From contig JACRBC010000061.1 in NCBI GenBank assembly GCA_016213245.1, positions 1 to 58,674 of the forward strand: a DNA stretch of 58,674 bases. Reading direction: 5' to 3'. Shown piece after piece: positions 33,541-42,628 of the stretch (position 1 is its first letter; each line of letters starts with the position of its first letter). The position numbers and the translations under genes were made by a program. The notes beneath the pieces were generated by a model. It was not told the origin of the DNA, ran no database searches, and saw only the letters and a list, made by a program, of their open reading frames with translations. Source of the stretch: Candidatus Solibacter usitatus. GTDB taxonomy: Bacteria > Acidobacteriota > Terriglobia > Bryobacterales > Bryobacteraceae.

Positions 33541-34523
33541 GCGGCCGCCCTCTCAAATGCCTCCCGATGCGTCTTTGCCGGGCTCGTGATCAGTCCGCGA
33601 GCCACCCCTCGGATCTTCTCCTTCATCGCGTCCTCCTCGATGTACTCGACTGGCGACTTCCCGTCCACCCGCGCCAGCAATAGACACCCCAGATGCCTCA
33701 TCGCCGCCCCCTCCAGCCAGTCGTATCCTGCCCCGGCCTCCGCCCGGGCCGCCTCCCAGAAGGCCCCCGCCGCGCCTTCGTACTCCGTCCAGGCCGCCGG
33801 CCGCCGCAGTGCCTTCAACAGCAGGTGGTTGGTCAGGAATCCGCCGTCAAACGCCGGATCCCCCCAGTGCGCCACCTCCCAGTCGATCACCATCATCGCC
33901 CCGCCGCCCGCCAGCAAATTTTTCGGGCTGAAATCGCCGTGCACGAGAGAAATCCGCCGCTGCGCGCACTCTCTTATCAGGGACGCGAATCGCTCAGCCA
34001 GTTCCGGGTACCGCGCCGCAGTGCTACGGTAATACGGGTCCACTCTCAACTCCCCAAACACGGTCAGGTCGCCGAAAGCCTGAGCCCATTCCGGATGGCG
34101 GGCGCTCTCGCGAATCCACGTGCCTTGCAGGCTGCCTGCCCACACGGCGATTTCACGGCGGACCTCACCCGCCAGCAAAGCCGTCTTCCAGGGCATGCAG
34201 CCTTCCGGCGCGGCCTCCATCGCAAACACGTGCTCCTCCCGCTCTTCCAATAACACCCTCGGTACACTTCCCGCTGGCAGCACTCCCGCCATCGCCCGCA
34301 GCGCCGCGCACTCCACCCAGATCCGATCCCTCCGGCTGCGCCACTCCTGCGCCACCCGCAGCTTCTCCAGAGACTGCTTGAACACCCAACGCATCCCGCC
34401 GCTCTCTGCCAGAACCACGTGATTCGACACCCCGCCCCCCAGCGCCGCCGTCCGCAGATCCTCCGGACGCACCCCCAGCCGCGCCGCTATCCACTCATGG
34501 GCTTGTGAGGTGTTCAGTTCCAC
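33537..34523 (-). CDS. APH/choline-kinase-fold phosphotransferase
   Basis: A 328-residue protein-kinase-like small-molecule kinase. The catalytic loop LVHGDFSPKN (HGD-x4-N) and the metal motif VIDWE are intact; an N-terminal lobe carries GGGVSNHVVL and a Lys in WVFKQSLEKL. It resembles methylthioribose kinase and fructosamine kinase-like enzymes, so a sugar or amino alcohol is a likelier substrate than an antibiotic. Translation is coupled to the downstream enolase-like gene, and the CpaE-like gene lies 30 bases upstream on the same strand. Confidence 0.85.
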   Translation of the reverse strand: MELNTSQAHEWIAARLGVRPEDLRTAALGGGVSNHVVLAESGGMRWVFKQSLEKLRVAQEWRSRRDRIWVECAALRAMAGVLPAGSVPRVLLEEREEHVFAMEAAPEGCMPWKTALLAGEVRREIAVWAGSLQGTWIRESARHPEWAQAFGDLTVFGELRVDPYYRSTAARYPELAERFASLIRECAQRRISLVHGDFSPKNLLAGGGAMMVIDWEVAHWGDPAFDGGFLTNHLLLKALRRPAAWTEYEGAAGAFWEAARAEAGAGYDWLEGAAMRHLGCLLLARVDGKSPVEYIEEDAMKEKIRGVARGLITSPAKTHREAFERAAA

Positions 34524-34553
34524 CGCGATGCGACGATTGTACCCGCCCGCGCC

Positions 34554-35756
34554 CTACCGCCGCAGCAGTCCAAATAGGTTCGCCAGTGAGGACGTCTTCG
34601 GCGAAGAGACCTTCGCCTCCTTCCCCGACAACTTCTCCGCCAGCGACACCATGCTCCGCCCCACGGTGGAACTGGCCGGGATCGGCTTGCCCTCCACCAG
34701 CGCCCGCTGCACGTCCTCATAGTCGCTCGGGATCAGGTGAAACACGTCGCAGTGCAGCGCCGCCTCGATCACGTCACGGCTCAAACCCACGTCCTTGTGG
34801 TAGCGGTTCACCACGATTCGCACCTTCGACCGGTCCACCCGGTTCCTGTCCAGGTAGGCCAGCGTCCGTTGCGTCGATTGCAGCGCCGGCAGCTCGTTGG
34901 TCGTCACCAGCAGCAACTCGTCGCACAGCCTGGCGATCGTCAGGCTCCATTGCCCGTACGCCCCGTTGCAGTCCAGCACGACCACGTCGTAGATCGACCG
35001 CGAAAACTCGATGATCGATGCCGCGTTGTGCGCCTCGTCAATGCCGTGCACCGGCTGGTCCGGCGCCAGCACCACGTCCACCCCGTTCACCGTCTGCACG
35101 ACGCCCTTCCAGATGTCCTCGTCCAGTTGGCCGCCCCGCGTCAACGCCTCCATGAAGCTGTAGCTCTGCTTCAGCTTCAATTGGAATGAAATCGTCCCGG
35201 CCAGCGGGTCCAGGTCCGCCAGCAGGATCCGCTTCGCTCCCAGTTTCTTCCAGTGGTGCGCCAGATTGCAGGCTACCGTCGAGGCGCCGCATGCCCCCTT
35301 GGCCGGCATCACACAATACACCCGCGCGCTGCTCAAGCCCTTCACCCGGTGCAGCGAACTCACTCGTTCCATTACCGATGCGAATTGCTCCCCGCCCACC
35401 GGCGAGAACAGGAACTCCGTCGCCCCCTGCCGCAGCGTCCTGAGAATGTACTCCGAGTCGTTCCCCTTGTGCAGCGCCACAATCGGCAGCTTCGGATCCA
35501 GCATCGACAGATCGCTCAGCAGCGCCAGCGCCCAATCCCGGTTGCTCTCCACGTCAACAAAACAGAGATTCGTCCCCTGTCCCTGCAACGCTTCGCCCAG
35601 TACAGCCCTCGTCGGGTAGTCCTTCACCTCCAGCGTCGGCGAAAACGGAAGATACTCCGCCAGCATTGGCATCAGCTCCGCCGATAGTGCCGTGTTCGGG
35701 CTGATGATCAGGATTTTCCACTGGCCAAAGTTGCGGCTGGGCGCGGACGAGGACAT
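34554..35756 (-). CDS. CpaE-like pilus-assembly ATPase (receiver-like + MinD/ParA domain)
   Basis: From the ATG at 35756 (AAGAGGAGAG upstream) the protein has 400 residues; the longer open frame further upstream is only the shadow of the divergent regulator. Residues ~10-125 form a CheY-like domain without a clear phosphoacceptor pocket (KILIISPNTALS...ATEFLFSPV). Then comes a MinD/ParA ATPase with the deviant Walker A KGACGASTVACNLA and VVVLDCNGAYG (Walker B-like). This layout is typical of CpaE/TadZ, which places Tad-type pilus machinery at a cell pole. No other tad genes are in the window. Divergent from the LuxR-type regulator. Confidence 0.85.
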   Translation of the reverse strand: MSSSAPSRNFGQWKILIISPNTALSAELMPMLAEYLPFSPTLEVKDYPTRAVLGEALQGQGTNLCFVDVESNRDWALALLSDLSMLDPKLPIVALHKGNDSEYILRTLRQGATEFLFSPVGGEQFASVMERVSSLHRVKGLSSARVYCVMPAKGACGASTVACNLAHHWKKLGAKRILLADLDPLAGTISFQLKLKQSYSFMEALTRGGQLDEDIWKGVVQTVNGVDVVLAPDQPVHGIDEAHNAASIIEFSRSIYDVVVLDCNGAYGQWSLTIARLCDELLLVTTNELPALQSTQRTLAYLDRNRVDRSKVRIVVNRYHKDVGLSRDVIEAALHCDVFHLIPSDYEDVQRALVEGKPIPASSTVGRSMVSLAEKLSGKEAKVSSPKTSSLANLFGLLRR

Positions 35757-35952
35757 CGCTCTCCTCTTAGGATGGCTTCCCTGCTGTAGGTTGTCGTTCA
35801 CCCCCACTATCGGCCGGTTTCCAATGAAACTTGAGAGTCTTACCCCCCTCCCGCAACTAATTGGAAGAAGGCTGGTTCGCCCGCTCTCGGCGGGGCCTCC
35901 GGCCTCCCCGCACAGCATCGCATCGCCGCGGGTGGAAACCGCTGCTGTAACT

Positions 35953-36621
35953 ATGTACAACGCCATGGCCAAAACCCCTATTGGGTTGTGTGAAATACAA
36001 CCCGCAACCGCTGAGGGCGTGCGCGCCCTGATCTCGTCCAGCGACGACCTCGAGTGTCGCTGGTCTGTCCCCAACCTGCTGCTTGCCTCCCAGTTGGCCC
36101 GCCAGCAGCCCGTCCGGGCTGTGCTCGTCGACAAGGCCTTCGGGCAATCCCAACTGATTGATTTCATTGGTGAGTTGCGCAGCTTCGTGCCCCAGCTCGG
36201 TGTCGTCGTCTGGGGGAACTCCATGAACGAGTCCGAGGTCCTCCGCCTCCTCCAGTCCGGCGCGCGCGGCATCCTCAGAAAGTCCGCCGACCTCGACACC
36301 ATCCTCGCCTGCATCCGAGCGGTGGGCCTCGGTACCATCTGGATGGAAGACTGCGTCTTCCGCGAAAGCTCCCGCCTTGATCGGCAGCCCCACAGCGGCC
36401 TCACCGGCCGCGAACAACAGGTGCTCCAGCTCGTCGAACAGGGACGCAAGAACAAAGAGATCGCCGCCGAGCTCGGCATCCGCCCCGGCACCGTCAAGAT
36501 CCACCTCAAGCACATCTTCGAAAAAACCGGCGTGCACGGCCGCTATGGCCTCGCCCTCAACGGCATGCGACAGCGCGGCCTGCTCTCCGCTCGGCCCATC
36601 GAGGCCACCCACTCCGCCTAG
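35953..36621 (+). CDS. NarL/LuxR-type regulator with atypical receiver
   Basis: About 222 residues from the ATG at 35953 (an ATG at 35965 is also possible). The N-terminal half follows the CheY fold but is degenerate: one possible phospho-Asp (AVLVDKAFG) and the Lys (ILRKSADL), with the usual acidic pair and Thr/Ser missing (VVVWGN). The C-terminal HTH is standard: LTGREQQVLQLVEQGRKNKEIA then PGTVKIHLKHIFEKTGV. It shares the 196-base region 35757-35952 with the CpaE-like gene; that region contains the palindrome GTTTC-CAAT-GAAAC (35817-35830). A role in regulating the divergent gene is plausible. Confidence 0.85.
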   Translation: MYNAMAKTPIGLCEIQPATAEGVRALISSSDDLECRWSVPNLLLASQLARQQPVRAVLVDKAFGQSQLIDFIGELRSFVPQLGVVVWGNSMNESEVLRLLQSGARGILRKSADLDTILACIRAVGLGTIWMEDCVFRESSRLDRQPHSGLTGREQQVLQLVEQGRKNKEIAAELGIRPGTVKIHLKHIFEKTGVHGRYGLALNGMRQRGLLSARPIEATHSA

Positions 36622-36666
36622 CCGCGCCTGGCCACCCTCAAAAGGCCGCGTGATATCCTGAGTCTC

Positions 36667-38364
36667 GTGCACTTGCCGGGGTTCCTCACTCACGCGGCCT
36701 TGCTTGCCTGCGCCACCGCCATCCTGGCCGCCCCTCCGGCCCCCAAGCCCGTTCCGGACCCCCCCCTCCTCGACACCCTCTCGCGTGAACTCGAGCGCAA
36801 CCTGCTCGTCCTCAAGGAGAAAGCCGACCCAAAGCCCTACTTCCTCTCCTATGCCGTCTTCGAGGAGGAGTCCGAGGTCCTCTCCGCCACCCTCGGGGCC
36901 GTTCAGGCCAGGCAGAAGTCCCACCGCAGGCTCTTCGATTGCTCCGTCCGGGTCGGCTCTCCGGAACTTGATAACTACCACCTCCTTGATGGCGACCGCC
37001 CCCGCTTCGCCGCCGCCGCCAACCTCCCCGTCGACGACCGTCCCGATGCCATCGCCCGCATCGCCTGGCGGGAAACCGATCGCGCGTGGCGCGCCGCCGC
37101 CCAGCGCTTCCTCCGCGTCTCTTCCTCCTCCCAGGTCAAGACCCGTGAAAAGTCCCTCCCGGACTTCTCCACGGAAAAGCCCATCGCCGAATCCCAGCCG
37201 GTCCCCCGCTATCGCTTCGCCGCCGACGACTGGACCCCGCGCCTGCGCAGACTCTCCGCCGGCTTCTCCGGCTTCTCCGGCATCCTCTCCTCCGACGTCT
37301 CCATCTCATGGCGGCGAGAGGTCCGCACCTTCCTCAATAGCGAGGGCGCCCGCTTACAGCATGGACGCAGCTTCTGTCGCATCTCCATCTCCGCCTCCGC
37401 CAAGACCTATGACGGCCAGGACCTCAGCACCTCCGAATCCTTCGAAACCGAAGACCCCGCCCGCCTCCCCAAGGACGACGTCATCGCCGCCGCCGTCAAC
37501 AAGGTCGGCTCCGATCTCGTGAAACTCCTTCGCTCCCAGCCCGCCGACCCCTATGTCGGCCCTGCCATCCTCTCCGGCCGTGCCGCCGGCGTCTTCTTTC
37601 ACGAAATCTTCGGCCACCGCATCGAAGGCCACCGCCAGCGCGACGAAACCGAGGGCCAGACCTTCTCCAACTCCATCGGCAAAGCCGTCCTGCCCGAGTT
37701 CCTCTCCGTCGTCTTCGATCCCACCCGCCGCACCCTCGGCTCCACCGACCTCAACGGCTGGTACGCCTTCGACGACGAGGGCGTCGCTGCCCGCCGCCTC
37801 CCGCTGGTCGAAAACGGCATCCTGAAGGCCTTCCTCATGTCCCGTACCCCCGCCGCCGGCTTTCCCAACTCCAACGGCCACGGCCGCCGCCAGCCCGGGC
37901 TCGAAGTCGTCTCCCGCCAGTCCAACCTCTTCGTCGAGTCTTCGAAAACTGTCCCCGAACCCGAACTGCGCAAGCTCCTCATCGCCGAAGTTGCCCGCCA
38001 GAACAAGCCCTACGGCCTCTTCTTTGAACAGGTCACCGGCGGCTATACCACCACCCGCCGCGCCGGCCTCCAGGCCTTCACCGTCATTCCCCTAGTCGTC
38101 TACCGCGTCTACCCCGACGGCCGCCCGGACGAACTCGTTCGCGGCGCCGATATCGTCGGAACCCCTCTGGCCAGCTTCTCCCGCATCCTTGCCACTTCGG
38201 ATCGCGCCGGCATCTTCAACGGCTACTGCGGCGCCGAGTCCGGTAATGTCCCCGTCGCCGCCGTCTCCCCCGCGCTGCTCGTCTCCGAGATCGAAATTCA
38301 GCGCAAGCCCGAAACACGCGACATGCCCCCCTTCCTCCCGCGCCCCCAGGCCGTCCGGCAATGA
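36667..38364 (+). CDS. secreted TldD-like metallopeptidase, zinc site intact
   Basis: A 565-residue TldD/PmbA-family protein. The start at 36667 is GTG and yields a signal peptide (LTHAALLACATAILAAP). The Zn motif HEIFGH lies at 312-317, followed by RIEGHR, and GYCGAESGNVPVA near the C-terminus provides the third (Cys) ligand position. ENGILKAFLMSRTPA is the usual TldD strand. Canonical TldD is cytoplasmic and trims peptides with TldE; an exported form is unusual but common in Acidobacteria-like genomes. ATGA overlap couples it to the next gene. Confidence 0.88.
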   Translation: MHLPGFLTHAALLACATAILAAPPAPKPVPDPPLLDTLSRELERNLLVLKEKADPKPYFLSYAVFEEESEVLSATLGAVQARQKSHRRLFDCSVRVGSPELDNYHLLDGDRPRFAAAANLPVDDRPDAIARIAWRETDRAWRAAAQRFLRVSSSSQVKTREKSLPDFSTEKPIAESQPVPRYRFAADDWTPRLRRLSAGFSGFSGILSSDVSISWRREVRTFLNSEGARLQHGRSFCRISISASAKTYDGQDLSTSESFETEDPARLPKDDVIAAAVNKVGSDLVKLLRSQPADPYVGPAILSGRAAGVFFHEIFGHRIEGHRQRDETEGQTFSNSIGKAVLPEFLSVVFDPTRRTLGSTDLNGWYAFDDEGVAARRLPLVENGILKAFLMSRTPAAGFPNSNGHGRRQPGLEVVSRQSNLFVESSKTVPEPELRKLLIAEVARQNKPYGLFFEQVTGGYTTTRRAGLQAFTVIPLVVYRVYPDGRPDELVRGADIVGTPLASFSRILATSDRAGIFNGYCGAESGNVPVAAVSPALLVSEIEIQRKPETRDMPPFLPRPQAVRQ

Positions 38365-40226
38365 GAGATCTCACCATCATGATTCGCCGCCTCATCATCT
38401 TCGCCCTGCTGGCCTCTGCCGCCTTCGCCCAGCCCAAACCCGCCCCCGCCCCGCCCGGCATCGACGCCGCCTCGCCCCCCGGTCAGGCCCGCATCAACGC
38501 CGCCCTCAACTCCGATCCCGTCCTGCGCGCCATTCTCGAAGAGATCTCCCGCGCCCGCCGCATCACCACTCTCGGCGAAACCATCTACTACATCGAAGTC
38601 TCCGTCGACGATGCCGAGTCCTTCTCTGTCGGTGCTACCCTCGGCGCCGCTTTCGCTCCCACGCGCGCCCGCTTCCGCCCCCTCCGTGCCCAGGTCCGGG
38701 TCGGCTCCCCCAAGCTCGATAACACCAACTCCATCTTCTCCGATTACTTCTCCGGCTCCCGCTTTGGCGCCGACTCTCTCCCCCTTGACAACGACCCCAT
38801 CGCCCTCCGCCACACCATCTGGCTCTCCCTCGACCGCGCCTACAAGACCGCCGCCGAGGCCATCGGCCGCAAGTCCGCCGCCCTCCGCGGCGTCACAGTC
38901 TCCGATCCCCTCCCCGACTACTGGACATCCCCGCCCCGCGCCCTCATCGAGGAGCCGCGCCGCGCCAAGATTGACGAGGACGTCTGGACCGCCCGCGTCC
39001 GTGCCCTCTCCTCCGTCTTCCTCGACTACCCCGACATCACCAACTCCTCCGTCGACTTCGAATCCTCTCAGGGCGCCTTCTATCACGCCAATACCACCGG
39101 CGCCGTCGTCCGCACCCCCGACCGCGTCGCCTACCTCCGCGTGCGCGCCTCGCGCCAGGCCCCCGACGGCATGGTCATCTACGATGGCGCCGTCGTCCAG
39201 TCCCTTGACCCCTCCGCCATGCCAGCCGAAGCCGAACTCCGCAAGACCGTGGACGGCGTCGCCCGCAACGTCATGGCCCTCTCCGCCGCCCCCGTCGGCC
39301 AGGCCTACTCCGGGCCTGTCCTCTTTGCCGGCGCCGCCGCCCCTCAAGTCATCTCGGAAATCGTCGGTGCTCATCTCGGCGTCATGCGCCGCCCGGTCAG
39401 CGAGCCCGGCCGAGCCATCCCCACCCCCATCAGCGAATTCGATGGCCGCATCGGCGCCCGCGTCCTGCCCGAGTGGATGGACCTCGTCGACGACCCCACC
39501 CTGGCCTCCCATGCCAAACGCCCCCTCCTCGGCCACTACGACGTCGATCAGGAAGGCATCTTCCCTCAGCCGCTCACCCTCGTCGAAAACGGCATCCTCA
39601 AAACCCTCCTCACCTCCCGCCAGCCCATCCGCGGCGTCACCGGGCCCAACGGCCGCGCTCGTCTGCCCGGCGTCTTTGGCGTCAAGTTCGCCCGCTCCTC
39701 CAACCTCTTCCTCCGCTCCCGCAAGTCCGAACCCGAGGCCCAGCTCAAGTCCCGCCTCATCAACCTCATCAGGCAGCAGAACCGCCCCTTCGGCATCATC
39801 GTCCGCAAGATGGACTTCCCCTCCTCCGGCTCTGCCGACGACCTCCGCCGCCTCAGCGCCCGCGCCGGCCGCTCCGGCGGTGGCGGCCGCCCCGTCTCCT
39901 CCCCCGTCCTCCTCTACCGCGTCTACCCCGACGGCCGCGAGGAACTCCTCCGCGGCCTCCGTTTCCGCGGCTTCACCACCCGCGCCTTCCGCGATATCCT
40001 CGCTGCCGGCGACCAGGAGCACCAATTCGACTTCCTCGACAACGCCGCTCCCCTCGCCCTCATGGGCGTCGGCAACTATATCGTTGGTTGTTCCACCATC
40101 GCCCCCTCACTCCTCTTCCAGGAACTCGAACTCGAGCCCGATACGGACGACCTTCCCAAACCGCCCGTCGTCCCGCCGCCACCCCTCGCCGCCGCTCCCG
40201 CCCCGCCCCAGGCCGCGGGAAGGTAA
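38361..40226 (+). CDS. secreted TldE/PmbA-like partner lacking the zinc motif
   Basis: A 621-residue paralogue of the preceding protein, with its own signal peptide (IMIRRLIIFALLASAAFAQ). The ATG at 38361 overlaps the previous stop (ATGA); an ATG at 38379 is the alternative. The alignable metal region reads PQVISEIVGAHLG, so both zinc histidines and the Glu context are lost, as in TldE. Retained landmarks: ENGILKTLLTSRQP, SNLFLRS, and the C-terminal VGCSTIAPSLLFQELEL. The last ~25 residues are Pro/Ala-rich. Inference: a secreted TldD/TldE-like heterodimer with one catalytic subunit. Confidence 0.85.
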   Translation: MRDLTIMIRRLIIFALLASAAFAQPKPAPAPPGIDAASPPGQARINAALNSDPVLRAILEEISRARRITTLGETIYYIEVSVDDAESFSVGATLGAAFAPTRARFRPLRAQVRVGSPKLDNTNSIFSDYFSGSRFGADSLPLDNDPIALRHTIWLSLDRAYKTAAEAIGRKSAALRGVTVSDPLPDYWTSPPRALIEEPRRAKIDEDVWTARVRALSSVFLDYPDITNSSVDFESSQGAFYHANTTGAVVRTPDRVAYLRVRASRQAPDGMVIYDGAVVQSLDPSAMPAEAELRKTVDGVARNVMALSAAPVGQAYSGPVLFAGAAAPQVISEIVGAHLGVMRRPVSEPGRAIPTPISEFDGRIGARVLPEWMDLVDDPTLASHAKRPLLGHYDVDQEGIFPQPLTLVENGILKTLLTSRQPIRGVTGPNGRARLPGVFGVKFARSSNLFLRSRKSEPEAQLKSRLINLIRQQNRPFGIIVRKMDFPSSGSADDLRRLSARAGRSGGGGRPVSSPVLLYRVYPDGREELLRGLRFRGFTTRAFRDILAAGDQEHQFDFLDNAAPLALMGVGNYIVGCSTIAPSLLFQELELEPDTDDLPKPPVVPPPPLAAAPAPPQAAGR

Positions 40227-40252
40227 GCTGGAGCCAGGCGCCCCCAACACGC

Positions 40253-42589
40253 ATGGGCATCCTCTCGCGCACCATCTTTCTCGAGATCTCCTCCAGCGCC
40301 CTGCTCGGCGCGCTGCTCTTCACCTTCGTCCTCTTCCTCCAGAAAGCCGGCCCGCTCTTCTCCATCCTCGTCGCCTCCACCACCACTCCGGAGACAGTCG
40401 GCTACCTCTTCCTCCTCCTCCTGCCCGCCACCATGCCGCTGACCCTGCCCCTCGGCGCCCTCGTCGGTACTCTCATCGCCCTCAGCCGTATGTCCGGCGA
40501 CGGTGAGATCACCGCCCTGCGCGCCTCCGGCACTCCCGCCCGCCGCGTCGCCTTCCCCGTCGCCGCCTTCGCCATGCTCGCCATGGGCTTCACCGCCTAC
40601 TGCTCGCTCTGGCTCACCCCCTGGTGCAACTCCGAGATGATCCGCGTCATCAACCAGATGGGCGCCGCACAGCTCACCGCCGAAATCCAGCCGCGCGTCT
40701 TCGAGGAGTCCTTCCCCAATAAGGTCCTCTATGTCGGCGACGTCATCCAGGGCTCGCCCGTTCGCTGGCGCAACGTCTTCATGGCCGACCTCACGCCCCC
40801 CGCCGAGCGCAAGGAGACGGCCGGCAAAAAGGGCGACGGCCCCGTTGTCACCATCGCCGCTGACGCCATCGCCGTCGCCGACTCGGTCCGCAACCGCCTC
40901 CAGCTCTCCCTCCTCCGCGGCTCCACCTATGAGGCAGCCCAGGACCCCGCCGAATACCACAAAATCTCCTTCCCCCAGGGCGTCCAGGTCCTCGAAGCCC
41001 GCCAGCGCGGCGAGATCAAAGCTAAGAACTACGTCGCCTCGCCTACCCTGGAACTCTACGCCGATACCCGCAAGTCCCTCGAAGCCCGTATCGAGTTCCA
41101 CCAGCGCTTCGCCCTTCCCCTCGCCTGCCTCCTGCTCGCCCTCGCCGGCATCCCCCTCGGCGTCTCCTCCCGCAAGGGCGGCAAGTCCGCCGCCTTCGTG
41201 ATCACTGTCCTGTTCGCCTTCCTCTATTACATGGCGATGATCTCCCTCATCAGCCTTGCCCGTGAAGGCAGGCTGCGCGCCGAGTTCGCCGTCTGGGCCC
41301 CCAATGCCTTCTTTGCCCTCGCCGCCCTCGTCCTCCTCCTCCGCCTTGAGCGCCCCGGCGACCGCGATCTCCTTCACGTCCTCCACCTCTTCATCCACAA
41401 CCGCCTCCTCGCCCTTCGCGCACTCCTCCGCCAGGGGCCGGTCTCCTCCAAGACCCCTTCCCTCGGCGGCTTCTCCCGCACCCGCTTCTTCCTCCTCCCC
41501 CAGGTCATCGATATCCACATCGTGGCCGGCTTCCTCTTCTACTTCGCGCTCCTCCTCTTGAGCCTCGTCCTCCTCACCGAGGTCTTCAACTTCTTCGAGC
41601 TCCTCGGCGATCTCTTCCGCAACAGCATCCCCATCGGCGAGCTCCTTCGCTACCTCCTCTTCCTCGCTCCCAAGCTCATCTACGACGCCGCCCCGGTCAG
41701 CGTGCTGGTCGCCGTTCTGGTCACCTTCGGCATCATGACCAAGAACAACGAGATCACCGCCATGAAGGCCTGCGGCGTCAGCCTCTACCGCCTCGCCCTG
41801 CCCGTCCTGGTCGCCTCGCTCGCCCTCTCCGCCCTCCTCTTCGCCTTCGACCACTACGTCGTCACCGGCGCCAACCTCATCCAGGACGCCCTCCGCAACC
41901 ACATCAAGGGCAAGCCCGTCCAGACCTACCTCAGCCCCAACCGCAAGTGGATCTTCGGCCGCTCCTCCCGCATCTTCTATTACCGCTACCTCAACGAGAC
42001 TGAAGGCATCCTCGGCGGCGTCAGCGTCTACGATCTCGAACCCGCCTCTTTCCGCCTCAGCCGCCACATCTCCGCCGAACGCGCCCGCTGGGAGCCCACC
42101 CTCCAGACCTGGATCTTCCAGAACGGCTGGGCCCGCGATATCCGCAGCCGCGACGATACCTACCGCGACTTTATGGGCTCCACCGCCACCTTCCCCGCAA
42201 TCGACGAGCCCCCATCCTGGTTCCTCAAGGAGGTCAAAACTTACAAGCAGATGAACTACCTCCAACTCGACGACTACATCGCCGAGCTCCGCCAGTCCGG
42301 CTTCAATACCATCCCCCTCCAGGTCCAGTTCCATAAGAAATTCTCCGTCCCCCTCTTCGCCCTCGTCATGGCGCTCATCTCCATCCCCTTCGCCTTCCTC
42401 ACCGGCGGCCGCGGCGCCATGACCGGCGTCGGCGTCAGCTTCACCATCGCCATCGCCTACTTCGCCCTCGGCTATCTCTTCGAACAACTCGGCAACGTCA
42501 ACCAACTCCCCCCCGAAGTCGCCGCCTGGGCCCCCGACGCCCTCTTCGCCCTCGCCGGCGTCTACCTCATGTCCCGCATGAAAACCTAG
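40253..42589 (+). CDS. LptF-LptG fusion, lipopolysaccharide export permease
   Basis: A 778-residue membrane protein in which two YjgP/YjgQ permeases are joined. Residues 1-~355 make the LptF-like half (MGILSRTIFLEISSSALLGALL, membrane helices, a periplasmic jellyroll, PLGVSSRKGGKSAAF). A linker of ~50 residues follows, then the LptG-like half (IDIHIVAGFLFYFALLL to the end, with TKNNEITAMKACGVS and FKKFSVPLFAL-type strand). Normally the two subunits are separate and form a heterodimer with LptB. The ATG at 40253 follows GCTGGAGCC and is 26 bases after the TldE-like stop; the open frame extending upstream is spurious. Confidence 0.92.
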   Translation: MGILSRTIFLEISSSALLGALLFTFVLFLQKAGPLFSILVASTTTPETVGYLFLLLLPATMPLTLPLGALVGTLIALSRMSGDGEITALRASGTPARRVAFPVAAFAMLAMGFTAYCSLWLTPWCNSEMIRVINQMGAAQLTAEIQPRVFEESFPNKVLYVGDVIQGSPVRWRNVFMADLTPPAERKETAGKKGDGPVVTIAADAIAVADSVRNRLQLSLLRGSTYEAAQDPAEYHKISFPQGVQVLEARQRGEIKAKNYVASPTLELYADTRKSLEARIEFHQRFALPLACLLLALAGIPLGVSSRKGGKSAAFVITVLFAFLYYMAMISLISLAREGRLRAEFAVWAPNAFFALAALVLLLRLERPGDRDLLHVLHLFIHNRLLALRALLRQGPVSSKTPSLGGFSRTRFFLLPQVIDIHIVAGFLFYFALLLLSLVLLTEVFNFFELLGDLFRNSIPIGELLRYLLFLAPKLIYDAAPVSVLVAVLVTFGIMTKNNEITAMKACGVSLYRLALPVLVASLALSALLFAFDHYVVTGANLIQDALRNHIKGKPVQTYLSPNRKWIFGRSSRIFYYRYLNETEGILGGVSVYDLEPASFRLSRHISAERARWEPTLQTWIFQNGWARDIRSRDDTYRDFMGSTATFPAIDEPPSWFLKEVKTYKQMNYLQLDDYIAELRQSGFNTIPLQVQFHKKFSVPLFALVMALISIPFAFLTGGRGAMTGVGVSFTIAIAYFALGYLFEQLGNVNQLPPEVAAWAPDALFALAGVYLMSRMKT

Positions 42590-42594
42590 TAATC

Positions 42595-42620
42595 AGGGGA
42601 CACACTTCAGTGTGTCCCCT
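42595..42620. repeat. REP-like palindrome
   Basis: AGGGGACACACT (42595-42606), loop TC, AGTGTGTCCCCT (42609-42620): a perfect 12-bp inverted repeat directly after the LptFG stop. The form resembles REP sequences mobilised by RAYT transposases. It may also stop transcription, though no T-tract follows. Confidence 0.6.
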
Positions 42621-42628
42621 GCTCCGAA

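Noticed and set aside
33537-34523. APH-fold kinase as an antibiotic resistance gene
   Set aside because: Motifs fit the broad small-molecule kinase fold, and coupling to an enolase-like gene points to metabolism rather than aminoglycosides.
38298-42505. Long minus-strand ORFs (575 and 809 codons) rich in Gly/Asp/Glu
   Set aside because: They mirror the codon bias of the TldE-like and LptFG genes; the composition is low-complexity and has no start context.
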